From contig JBHGNT010000011.1 in NCBI GenBank assembly GCA_043228905.1, positions 15,872,001 through 15,936,000 of the forward strand: 64,000 nt of DNA, written 5' to 3'. This stretch comes from Azolla caroliniana. Its lineage: Eukaryota; Polypodiophyta. Made by a program: the position numbers and the translations under genes. Under the pieces are notes generated by a model, which searched no databases, had not been told where the DNA came from, and worked only from the letters and a program-made list of their open reading frames with translations. Positions 14,435 to 25,900 of the stretch are shown one piece after another (the stretch's first letter is position 1; each line of letters begins with the position of its first letter).

Positions 14435-14530
14435 AGCTGCTTGTACTTCTGAGTTTAGCTTCCGCGGCCGATAGACAGAGAGACAGAGAGCGAGAAGGAG
14501 AAGGAAGAAGGGGAAGATAGGAAACAAAAA

Positions 14531-14539
14531 TTAGGGTTT
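14531..14539 (-). promoter_or_regulatory. Telo-box in the RPS15 promoter
   Basis: AAACCCTAA on the minus strand lies about 100 bp upstream of the RPS15 start codon. This element is typical of plant ribosomal protein promoters. Confidence 0.8.
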
Positions 14540-17455
14540 TTGGGCAGCAGAAAGCAGGTTCTTGCATTCACATTCAAATGGTGGTGGTCTAGTTTTGGTT
14601 TGGACGATGTCCGGACAACCACGGTGTGAATGGAAACCCATCATCACCCACACACACCTCACAACTGGCTTTCCCGACGGAAGGCACCCCCACCCCACCC
14701 ACCCTGTCACTCGAACTCCCCGCTGCCGATGCCGGACACAGGACATCCCACATCATCTACATACCTCTACACCTTGGTAGACGAAATGACTAGGTGATAT
14801 TTACTTGTCTCTCCACACATCTAGCCTGCTCGAAGACGGCACCCATCTATTGCAATCCATGCGATCGTTAATCATTAATAGCCTCTTTGTGGGGACGTTG
14901 GTTGTCGAGACTTTGTATATATGTGTATGTGTATTGTGCGAACCCTTCTTTTCTTAGAGCAATCTCCTTCGCCCTGCGGCCTTTGCCGCTTCCACGGGTT
15001 TGGGCTGGGAAGGTCTCAGCATACTTGTCTAAGACGAGTACGTAGAGATCTCCATGGTACCGTTTAGTGTATGAGAGGAGGTATCAGTAAACACGCACAA
15101 TAGTATCTATCACGGAAAGCCGTGCCTTCTTGGACAGACTCTCGAAAGTGACTTATAGCCCGATGTTCATAGAAGGAAGTGTGTGAGAGATACCCAACCA
15201 AAATTTGATTGATAGTATGTATGTGTATGTGCATAGATTGACATATTCTCATTCGTGAGGTTTCCCATTCGAATGAGTATACGAATGCCTGGGTCAAGTA
15301 TTCGTTTAAAAAAAAGAGAGTACATGAACCTCCTTTTTAGTTTACTAGGATATAAAAAAAGGATACTTAACTATAAAAGAGGTACTTCACACTAATAAAA
15401 ATTTATAGTAAATGTAAAGGTATTCGTTTTATTTTTAATAAATAACTAAAATAAAATAAAGGAGAGTTAATACTAATTATATTTTTATAATCTACTAATG
15501 AATGGTTGCTCCTTTTTTAGTTTTTGTTTTCATTTTAAAAAAATTAATTAATTAATTTTTGTACATTTATATAATGCAAAACGAATGGTTTTATAATATT
15601 CTTGGGGCCATTTTGTATTCTCGAATATTGCAAATCTCGTTCATGGAGAATATCACGAATATCACACATGTGTCAATGTATGTGTATGTACATATATGAT
15701 GGTACCATCGTGCGCTTTTGTGGAGTAGTGTGAGGATATAGTTTTGTTTGAATCTACACAGCCATATGTATGTACATACTTAACCTTGGTTGTCATCAAT
15801 ATTGGCCCTACTACCCCCATACCAAAATAACCTAGATGTAGGTGATCATGATGTGTGTTGAGCCACCCTGTATAGAAAATAAAATAGGTTTAGAGTTGTT
15901 CATCATGTGTCCCATGTCTTAAACCATTTTTAGGTGACACATACCTACCCAATACACAAAGAGGACTTTGCTTTCGTTTGTTTTATGTGGCTTTGTAGTT
16001 GGATTTTCAGGAGCATTGTGTTTGAACTTGTGTTGTCATTTATTCACCTTGTTTAGATATCTATAGGCTCTCATGATTGCATTGAACTTGTGTGGCCTCA
16101 TTTTGGTTTATGTGAATATCATCAATGGGGCATCATTTTGATCCCTATTTGCCATTGTAGAAACATCTCACATTGCCTAAATGTCGTCCTTGTTTACTTT
16201 GGGTATTTGCATGGAATATACTTTTACTAACAAGGTGTGAATGTGCCACACAGTTTATTTTTAAAAGATTTTCTTCGATAGTATTAAGAAAACAATGGTT
16301 GAAGGCTACAACTTGAACCTAGATGCCCAAGAGGCTACAACTTTTTATATACAATGATGTAAAATAACCTAGGACCAAATATCGAACTTCGTAGAACATG
16401 TTGAAATTTTTTGATATTCAAGAAAGATTCAATGGAAGTTGATAGTGCCATTGAGGCCCTTGAGTTGACATTTGTAAACAAGGGCAACTTTTTCCATAAG
16501 TGAAGAAGCTTTTTCCTTCTTGTTTACAATGTGCCACATAGTTTACTGCTTTGGTATTTGGTTCAATTTGATAGATATCACTCATCTTACTTTGACTCAA
16601 TGCTCTAGGCATGACATGTTCACTATTCGTGGGTAGACAACACTAAGATACTTGACGGAGTACATTACTTCAAAGAGCTGTCCCTCATAAGTAAAATGAG
16701 GAATCAAGATATATCTACGGTGGTTTGGTTTAGATTGTCATTTTGTAGGTTTTATCTAAGTTGACAAGAGGCTTCTTGTTTGGCAAAAGTCTTTAATGAC
16801 ACACTTGTTTGAGGGAATGGACTTTGATGTGCGACCATGTCCATGTGCAGATATTTTAATGATAAAAAAGGTAATAAGGGTTAAACAATCCTATATGAGC
16901 CAATGCTCACACTTGATTTATGGTCAAGACGTGGACACCAATAAAGTAATCGAGATCTAAGTACAAATAGGGAGACACTAAATTAATATAATATACAACA
17001 AATCAAAACACGATTTTTGGGTGACGACACTACACTAATCAAACAACATCATCACTAATAATACAAGGTGCATGAAGCAACAATGGAGTTCATCAATTTT
17101 GATTTATTAGGGACACATTCTAGAGTTGAAAACTTACAACTCGAATCACATACTAACAAGAAAAACAACCATCCCAGTGAATAGACTCTCAAGGGTATAT
17201 AAGATTATTAATTTCGTAAGTGGTTGATCATAAGTTTATGAAATTCACAACTGGGATATGAATTTCATGGAGGGGGAGAGTACATACAAACAACATGGGG
17301 GCATGATGTTTTGATATGGCCATTATTCAAGAATGTCCATATGGATAGATACAAGTCTCGAAGCTTATGGAATAATCAAGATGATATCCATGGAATAATC
17401 AAGATGGTATCCGTGGACCAAACCTATGGACCAAATGAAGATGATAACAAGAAAC
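14540..17455. other. Spacer without a recognisable gene
   Basis: Nearly 3 kb between RPS15 and the lipocalin-like gene. No open frame is longer than about 80 codons. The 16.0-16.9 kb part has the texture of decayed transposon sequence, but I could not identify a domain. Confidence 0.6.
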
Positions 17456-18598
17456 TTACACCACACGGCCACAAAGTCCTCCTTTTTGGAGGGTGAGCAC
17501 GAAAGGATCATTGCAATCATTGTAGATTCCTAGGGATTCAGCCTTATTGAGGAACCGTGACAAGATGGCTCGGTTTAGGGTCGGTCGACGCGACAGGACG
17601 AAGAGGGACCTGGACACGGTGCCGGCGAACGCGGAGCACGAGTAGACGAGGGCGGCCGAGTAGGATGGGTGGGAAGGCGTCCCGGAATTGACCAAGTCGA
17701 TGATCCAGTAAGGTGCGGACGTGACACTGATGGGCGTGACACTGATGGCCACGCGGAGCTTACCCGCGGACGTGGCGGGGTCGGGCTGGGTAATGGTGCC
17801 GTTGACGAACGTGACAGGACCCCTGTAGTTGGGCTGCCCGTTGGAGAGGAGGGCGGACGCGGCGGTGCGGATGGCTGCCAGGGCAGCCGAGGCAGCGGCA
17901 GACGTGGCTCGGATGCGCACGGCCGCCGCCTTCTGCTCGATGCTGCCTTTGAAGAGCTCAGCCGCGAAGAGGTCGAGCGTCTCGAGCCTCCGGGCCGCAG
18001 ACTGGGCTGCGTTATTCAGGGCCGCCACGGTCCGCTGGAGCCCATCGGATCTCGAATTTGGATTGTACCCGCCTTCGTTTATCTTCCCATTGAGCAGCTG
18101 TATGTGGGTGATGTCGTCCGAGAGCTTGGACAGGGCCGCGCTGGCCGCAGCCGCGGCGCGCGCGAGCTTCCACGTGGCGTTGCCCGATTGGGCCACATCG
18201 GCGCACGCCTGGCGTGCCGCGGCACAGATTCCACGCGTGGCCACATTGATGGCCACAACCCCGAGGATCGCCTCGTCCGACAACACTTTCTGGCCGCTGT
18301 TGAGAAGGCGGACACTGCCCCCCTCTGAGGAGCTGTAGAAGGCTTGGTTGCAGCGTAGCCCCGCTTCCGAGAGGAACTTGAAGCTCGCGGTGCTCCCGAT
18401 CTCGTACCAGCGGCCCAAGTAGGCGGTCAGATTGAGGGTGTCGACGGTGGGCGGGTTGGGGCAGGTATTGCTGGACGCAGACCTCAAGCAGAAGCCACTC
18501 TCTTTGGTACCATGCCCATCAACAATTTGGCTTGAGCTGCATAGTGATAGCACACACATGATGAGCAATGCCATCATCCTTACACAATTCATCTTCAT
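17456..18598 (-). CDS. Secreted lipocalin-like protein with an alanine-rich insertion, intronless, 380 aa
   Basis: A single open frame. The start at 18598 (MKMNCVRMMALLIMCVLSLC) is preferred over the in-frame ATG at 18694 because it begins directly with a hydrophobic signal peptide and because a TATA box at 18710-18716 puts transcription start very near 18694. Residues 1-24 look like a signal peptide. The lipocalin first motif is at 61-66 (LGRWYEIG), then CNQAFY and a strand ending VRLLNSGQ (97-103). Residues about 104-256 are an Ala-rich, probably helical insertion. The barrel seems to resume at about 258 with GPVTFVNGTITQPD, GKLRVAIS, YWIIDLV, YSAALVYSC and SLFVLSRRPTLNRAILSRFL, like the C-terminal half of Blc-type lipocalins. 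Lipocalins bind small hydrophobic ligands; the ligand here is unknown. Eleven Cys in the whole chain, several in the mature part, would suit disulfides in the apoplast. The gene is much more GC-rich than its surroundings. Confidence 0.85.
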   Translation of the reverse strand: MKMNCVRMMALLIMCVLSLCSSSQIVDGHGTKESGFCLRSASSNTCPNPPTVDTLNLTAYLGRWYEIGSTASFKFLSEAGLRCNQAFYSSSEGGSVRLLNSGQKVLSDEAILGVVAINVATRGICAAARQACADVAQSGNATWKLARAAAAASAALSKLSDDITHIQLLNGKINEGGYNPNSRSDGLQRTVAALNNAAQSAARRLETLDLFAAELFKGSIEQKAAAVRIRATSAAASAALAAIRTAASALLSNGQPNYRGPVTFVNGTITQPDPATSAGKLRVAISVTPISVTSAPYWIIDLVNSGTPSHPSYSAALVYSCSAFAGTVSRSLFVLSRRPTLNRAILSRFLNKAESLGIYNDCNDPFVLTLQKGGLCGRVV

Positions 18599-18709
18599 CT
18601 TCCTTATCCTTCTCTTTCTCTTTCTCTGTGTGTTTGTGTGTGTGTCTTCCTGTCTCTCTATTTCTTGTGAATCTACTACTACAATGAAATCCATACAATG
18701 GCCCTGCTA

Positions 18710-18716
18710 TTTTATA
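18710..18716 (-). promoter_or_regulatory. TATA box of the lipocalin-like gene
   Basis: TATAAAA on the minus strand, about 110 bp upstream of the chosen start codon. It implies a transcription start near 18680-18690 and so supports the downstream ATG. Confidence 0.7.
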
Positions 18717-21700
18717 GTGGAAGGAAATTGTCCACATCTGCTTTCCTTTGTCAAATGTCCGCATTCACACCTGCTGGCCCCTTGGAACGGAGCCTAGCCT
18801 TTTAATATGGTGCTCTCCCTCCTACTATGCTGCCACACGCTTCCATAGCTATCTATGCATGTGATGATGCCATTTGTGCGATGTCTCTCTCATTTCCATG
18901 CTTCTTGTTAGCTGTGAATTTCTATCGATTGTCACGCACATGTGGCTCATCGGTTAGGAATTGTTGTCATTGTCTCTCTCATTTCCATGCTCGCGTGCCC
19001 CTTGAGATTTAGCTATACCATCGGCATTACGCCTTTCCACCAACTATTCTCTTCTCTAGCCTAACTACATAATGGTATCAGACCATGGACTTCCAAGCAT
19101 TTGCTGTAAGCTAGTCACTATAAGGTAAGATACATGTTATGATCTGATAACCCCCTAACCCAACCCCCATTCTAACTTAATAGATTCTTAAGCTTCTTAC
19201 ACATAAAGGGAGGAACCCACCAATGCTAGAAAGCAAAATCGTGTATCTTTGGTGAAGGATAAATGGGAATGTAACGAGCATGTATTTGTTAACATAAAAT
19301 ATAAATGGGCTTCGGTTGTTTCATTACAAATGATAAATGGGAACCATATGGGTGCACACAGTTAACATGAAAATAAATGGATTATGGTTGTTTAGTTCCA
19401 TGGAAACACAAACACGTCGTGTGTCTCGTGTTTCAAGGATGTTGGCAATTAAGTTTTTATATGTTTCAAGAGTATCAAATTAATGAATTGTCTAAACATA
19501 AATGCTATATAGTCAATATATTTCATCCACATACCCATGAGTTTTTTGGTGGTTGGGTGTGTGTGCGTATGCTATGAGGACATTGAACTCAACCGCTCAA
19601 AGATCAACATTACTTCACATGCACGCATTGAATTCAAGCCACACCAAATAGTGAGTGTTGGAATACATTCCCAAATTATATTCCAATGCTACATGTACAC
19701 AAAACTATATTAAGAATCCCATGTCCATTATATTTAATCATCCATCTAGATGCACACACCTTAACTTATAAAGAATTCAATGTGCGCTTCAAAGGTATGT
19801 AGATCTTGACCATATCCACATGTTAAATTGTCCCTAAATATAATGCATCAGGGTATTGTACTTTAAAAGAAGTACTTTAACCAGCATGTCAACCAATGAG
19901 GAATAACAATATTTAGTTAGAGTGTCTTTTGGCAACTTTGCCATCTTATTTGGATTATTACTAAATTAGACAATGAGTGATGGAAGGATGTTTCTCCATC
20001 GTCATATTAGCTTGCAATCACATAGACTTTAGATCTAATGTATTTTCTTGTCATACCACTACTCATGATTGAAGAATGGAAGATGACATGAATATAATTA
20101 AAGAATATTGAACATTGAAATTTACTTTTGCAGCTTGTATTTTTAGACAATCCACACACTCCTCTCTACCGTGATATAGATTATTGAATACACATTTGTC
20201 AAGTTTGCTCATTTATGGAGGTGCTTGAGCCACCTAATCATCTGAAATTTTCTTCATGTGTTCATTCTCATATAAGCAATATATGTCCCTTTGTATTAAT
20301 ATCGAATAATGACAAACTTAGCAGTCATTGGTCTTTCTCAAACCCCTACATCCTTATTTTACTACGAATTTGATGCTTACTCTCTCACAAGGAATAGTAA
20401 TGATAATGTATGGTGATATTAATGTTGTTCTCATGGATTAATCGTTTATTAGTCAACACCCCTCAAATGCAACGTATACAAGTGTCATTTTCTCCATTAC
20501 TGTTTAAACTTCACACAAGCCGACCGAAACTTTCTTCGAATTTCACAATCTTGTTCACATACATACTAATTTCTTAACCTCTAAAAGAAATGAAATTCAT
20601 GTCTTCATAAGATAAATTTCCAACTTTAAAAGGAATCTTTGCCAACTCATGCCGAAGAGAGTAAGTGCTCGATATCCAAAAACAATGACACAAAATAAAA
20701 AAGTCAACATTGTAGTTTCATTACTTTTTCCGTAAAGTAATAGTATAGTTGTATTAGAGAATATAAACATTTTTCTTGGATCATAAGTCAATTATGATTT
20801 TCAGCAAATAATTTAATTGAACCAATTTCTCAAATTAATTGCATTACAAGGAATATGAATGGTTAACTACATATCCACGCTCTCCCAATCAAGACCAACC
20901 AAAATTTTTATTTTTTTAAATTTTTTCCGTGAAAATACAACATATTCAATAATTGAAATAATTCAAGCATTTCTTACATCTTCCGAACATGAAGCCATGG
21001 TGGTAGAAAATAGTGCTCGGCAAACCTTTTGACTCCTACCGGAAGTGTTCCTACTACTCATCAACCTAACTAAAATTTTAAAGTTTTAATTGGTGACACT
21101 AAAGGGCGGTTTGTGCCTGTAAGTGACGACGACGAAGATGGTGACGGTGACAACAATGATGGTTTCGACAAAGAAGAAGGTAAAATGTAGCCTATCTACA
21201 AGTTGCAGGATGGAACGTGGTGCGAGTCTCATCATATCTCCTAGAGGTCATCCTGTGCATGTATCTCACTCGTACCATTCGGTACACCCCCTAATGGACT
21301 ATGTACTGCTAATAAAACATGACTTCGTGTGAGTTGTAGCCTTCGGGCAAGCCAAAAAGATAAAAAAAATACTAAAGTAGTATCTATAAATGGAAAAAAA
21401 ATAAATTTGGTTGTTTTCATATGAGTGTTCGTGTCATCCAAGACAATGATATGCCGAATAACAAAAAAAAACCATAGTGCATGGATTGCATCTATTCTAA
21501 TAAGAGTTTCAAAGTAAAAACTACATTATCATTCGTAATTAGAAGATGTGCATAAACAAGATTCTCTTTACAATGAGATTCAATAATCTATTTGTATGGT
21601 GACCCATTCACCGTACATATGTGAATGCATAATCCAAGGTAGTAAAAAGCTTAAAAATGTGGAATTCCCCATATTATTGACCTAAACATTATAATCAATG

Positions 21701-22923
21701 TACATAAAGTTATACACATAAATTGCAAGAGCATGCTTTTTGGTATGAGTTGCTGAACTCTAGATGCCCACTAGCAATCAAAGATTTAAACATAAAGGGT
21801 GATGTCCCATTATGTTCCCAAAATCATAATCACCGGGAAAGCACTAGGTTGTATGCCCATCACCATTAGTGCAGCAAGATTCTTCAAAATGTTTAGGCTA
21901 TTTAGAAGACCAAGTAACTCATTCACCAATGATTCAAATATGTGGGTACAAAAATGTCATTGTTCTTTTCATGATAAGTCCTTCAAAGAAAGTCATGTAA
22001 TACGTATATATTTTGAAAAAGGCAACACATGCTCCAAGATTTCAAAAGGAAGACCAAATAAACATAGTAGTGCGTTATGAACAAATATGTATACATTTAT
22101 ATTTCATAACCTTATGTGAACATATTTATGGATAACCTCCAAAAACTTTTTAAGCCCATGCAATCATAATGAAACTGCAAACTGCCGCCCATGCAATTAG
22201 CGCACATTCATATCGCCATGCTCATATATTTATATGAAAAGTACATCAATGTAAAGTGAAAGAAAATCGAGGCTTGACTAAAAAGTTAGTACTAAGGGCC
22301 ACTAGGTGGTGAACTGAATTTTCTTACCGAATAATAGGAATTTCTATTTTTTTGTCATTTGAATACCATTTAAGTGTCTCAGAATGAAGAAAATGATAAA
22401 ATAGAACATTTTGTACCTCTCCCCTTCCCTTTTATTCCGTTTTCTTTGGAAAAATGCAGGTCTTACTACCAACGATGATATGGTTTCTGGACATAGGACG
22501 TCTGAGGTCTCTTTGGTTTCTTTATTAGACATGTTGTTTAGTTATTTTTGCATCGTATAGTAAATTTTATAATTACCCATCAAAGAAAAAAAAGAGAGAA
22601 AGACAGTTTGTCCAAGGCCAAGTAATCTACTACTATCTGAGACTGCAAAGTTTAAATAGCAAGAAAAGCATGATGTATTTACAATTTCATAAATTTGAAC
22701 TCCAACCACCAAGATCATGGAAGTAAAAAATAAAACAATTACCTAAATCTGGAAGGAAGTAAAAATAAAACAATTACATAAAACTTGAAAGGAAATGAAA
22801 GCCAGCTGAGTTGACTTTACTTATGTCTTCTATGATTTCCATCCCAGCACCCATCCCTTGTTCCTTCAAACATACTCCAAAAAGAACACTTTTAGCACAT
22901 TATAGCACACATACTATTTTGTT
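18717..22923. other. Spacer without a recognisable gene
   Basis: About 4 kb of AT-rich DNA. At 21110-21330 (+) there is an Asp-rich then broken coding-like stretch, and at 21799-22080 (+) a 93-codon frame; neither resembles a family I know. Probably transposon remains. Confidence 0.6.
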
Positions 22924-25900
22924 CTAGTTTTGTTCACATCGAAGAGCGATTGCCTTGTAATCCTGCACTGTTTTCGTAATAGCTTCTTCTACAGGTAGTC
23001 TCTCCATGCTTGATGCTCCATAAAATCCATGCACTCCAGATGCCTTTTGTAGGATAAATGCAGCTTCTTTGGGTCCAGATATTGGGCCTACCACATCAAA
23101 TAAGTATAAATGACCAACCTAATGTTCAAAAAAGAATAATTTATATCTCAATATTTGAAGGTTTTGTTTGAGACATCCCCAAATTTGAAGGATTCAATTA
23201 GGGGTATTTTCAAAGGAGAAATGATCACCAATTTCTGCACTTGAACTTCATATCTCCTATGAGGGATACTACGTGGAATGCAAGGGAAGACATCTATGCA
23301 AAAAAAAATCCTGGGGTAACATATTTGGGCGAAGTGACCTTCCACATGATGATTCAGAAGAGAGTAGTTTTTACATGGGGTCTTAAACAGAATACAACAG
23401 TTAAGATGTGAAAACACCATATGTGTAGACCAATATTGGTTATACAGAAAATTATGTTGGTTTAAGATTTCCAAGAAACATAAAAATGGTCTTTGCATAG
23501 TGTAAACATCACTTGTTATGGGGCAGAGTCTGATGATTTTAATCTCCATACTGGAGCACAAACTTGATGGCACCCTTCAATTTCAAAGTTTAACAAAAAA
23601 GTGATTTATGAACACTGCAAGACCAATGGTTTAATTGTAACTGTGCAGAGTTGAAAGTTGATTTTCAGATATTGCAAGTTCAAAATTTTAAGGTTTTGCT
23701 GACAGCAATGTTTCAAAGTGGTCTTTAGCTATGGAAACTGCATATATTTCATTAAACTAGAAATATTTTATTGAAATTGATGAAAGCTAACTGATATGTG
23801 GCTATACAAAGCTTTCAAAAGCGGGACGTATTTGCAATCTTACCTCCATGACAAAGAACTATAATATCTGGGTTTATCTTATGAGCAGCATCCGCAATTT
23901 TCTTGACCTGTGTGACACTACTCTCCAATGACAAAGCAGTTTTTGCTCCTATTGACCCTGACGTTGTGAGACCCATATGGGCGACAATAATGTCTGCACC
24001 TGCTTGGGCCATTGCAGCAGATTCAGCTTCATTGAAAGCATAGGGCGTGGTCAAAAACCCCATCTCATGTGCTTTTCGTATCATATCTACCTCTAACCTG
24101 CATTAAAAACCACCAAAATAAGTAGCACTGCACAATTAACCTACTAAAGATGAATGATTAATGAAAACATATAGCAATCTAAGAGTTTTCCTCTCCACAA
24201 CCATAAATCCAGGCCCATAAGCATTACATGCAGAAATATTTTAAAGTAAACTGAAATGTATAAGTATGATATTAAACTATAGTATACAAATTGAAATATA
24301 ATACATCAACGTCAATGTAAATGTTGGGTGGACCATGGTGGAAGGATGCCAGGAAAGAAATGTTTGAAATTGGGTACAGAGAGCAAGAAAAATCAGCAAA
24401 CATTCAAAAACTTGCAATGAAAGAGACGCGCAAGAATGAAGGTAATTTAGGGCAGGGGAACAATTCAATTTATGGACGTAAAACCTGTGAGGAAAAACAG
24501 TTATAAAGAAAAAATTGGAAATGGTGTAAACATGAGGAAGGCAATAAGAGAAGAAATGCACAAGGTTCTCCATATATATCAACAAACCCTAGGTCCAGGT
24601 CTAGACCACAGTTGTCAATAGGCCATGTAACAGGTAATGGGCATTCTCTAGTCTCAATTAACTTCTTTATAGTTAGGCATATGTTCTTATGGTTTGACCC
24701 AGAGTAGGTTTCTAACCTTCAATGTATTATCATTAACTATCTAAATTGATCAGTTCCTAGCATTGTGCTTATACAGCTCAATTCAGTATTAGAAGACATA
24801 ATACTTACTTCAAATACGCTTAGCCTAGAAAAAGTAATAAAAATACCCATAGCCCATTCCAGTTTCTTCCAAATTCTGCCTGAAGTTCCCATCAATAAGA
24901 CCCACTGTTGGGAAATTCTGAACACCCGCAAATCCAATGTCTTCAAGTTTCTTCAGAAACTTGTCCATTTTTCTGAAAGGATCTGATGCACATACCCCAG
25001 CAAGCACTGGTACATTCTTTACAACCTGCACATCAAAGTTTTTTTCTAATTGCGATTCCTTGATACTTAACCTTGTATCACCATGAACTTTTACGCCATC
25101 AATGCTGAAGTCAAGCAGACTCTACCGGTATCACTTCATCTGCCATTTCCACTACAACAGCATTTGCATCTTTGTAGGGCATAAGACCTGATAAAGAACC
25201 CCTTCCTGCCATCCGAAAACGACCTGAATTATAAATGACAATTAAATCAGCACCTCCTTCCTCCTCAAACTTCGCAGATATTCCTGTACCAGCCCCTGCT
25301 CCAATCACGGGAATTCCCCTAGAAATCTGTTGCCGCAGCCTTTCCAGGACAGATTGTCGAAGCCTCAACGTTTCTGCAGAAGCACAATCAAAATGACATG
25401 ATCCAATACATGGCCATGAGCATCATCTCATATATTCAGAAGAAGTCTTAGACATTTTCCTAGCTGGGAAAGATGTTGGGGTCTAACTCATATGCAACAC
25501 TTGATGTTTCTCACTTACTTCCAGTATATAAAACGGATTACTTCAAATGACCCAAAACCATTTCATTATCATGATATCCCTCTCACTCTCTTTCTCACCT
25601 TTGTAAGAAATCATGGAGTACACGCCACCATGATTTCTAACAAAACAGGCCACTGTTCCTCACGTTTCCTAATGGTAGATATACATGAAAATTATTATTA
25701 ATACATAATTGTGAGCATTCGTCTTGTACACAAGAACTATTAGACATTCTCTGCAGCCTCTTTCCCCAGTGGTTAGTGAGTTCCAAGTTATCCACTTCTA
25801 CAGGCAACCCCTAGACTTTTTGTGTTAGAAAGGGCAGTAATCTAAACAGGGAAAAGGAGAGAGAAAGTAAAAGAACCTGGTCTGGCATCCGGAGAAATTG

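Noticed and set aside
17669-18338. Long plus-strand frames of 219 and 169 codons
   Set aside because: They lie antisense to the GC-rich lipocalin-like gene. High GC removes stops in all frames, and only the minus frame has a signal peptide and lipocalin motifs.
18598-18694. Upstream start for the lipocalin-like protein adding 32 residues
   Set aside because: It would begin about at the predicted transcription start and put a basic, microsatellite-encoded segment before the signal peptide.
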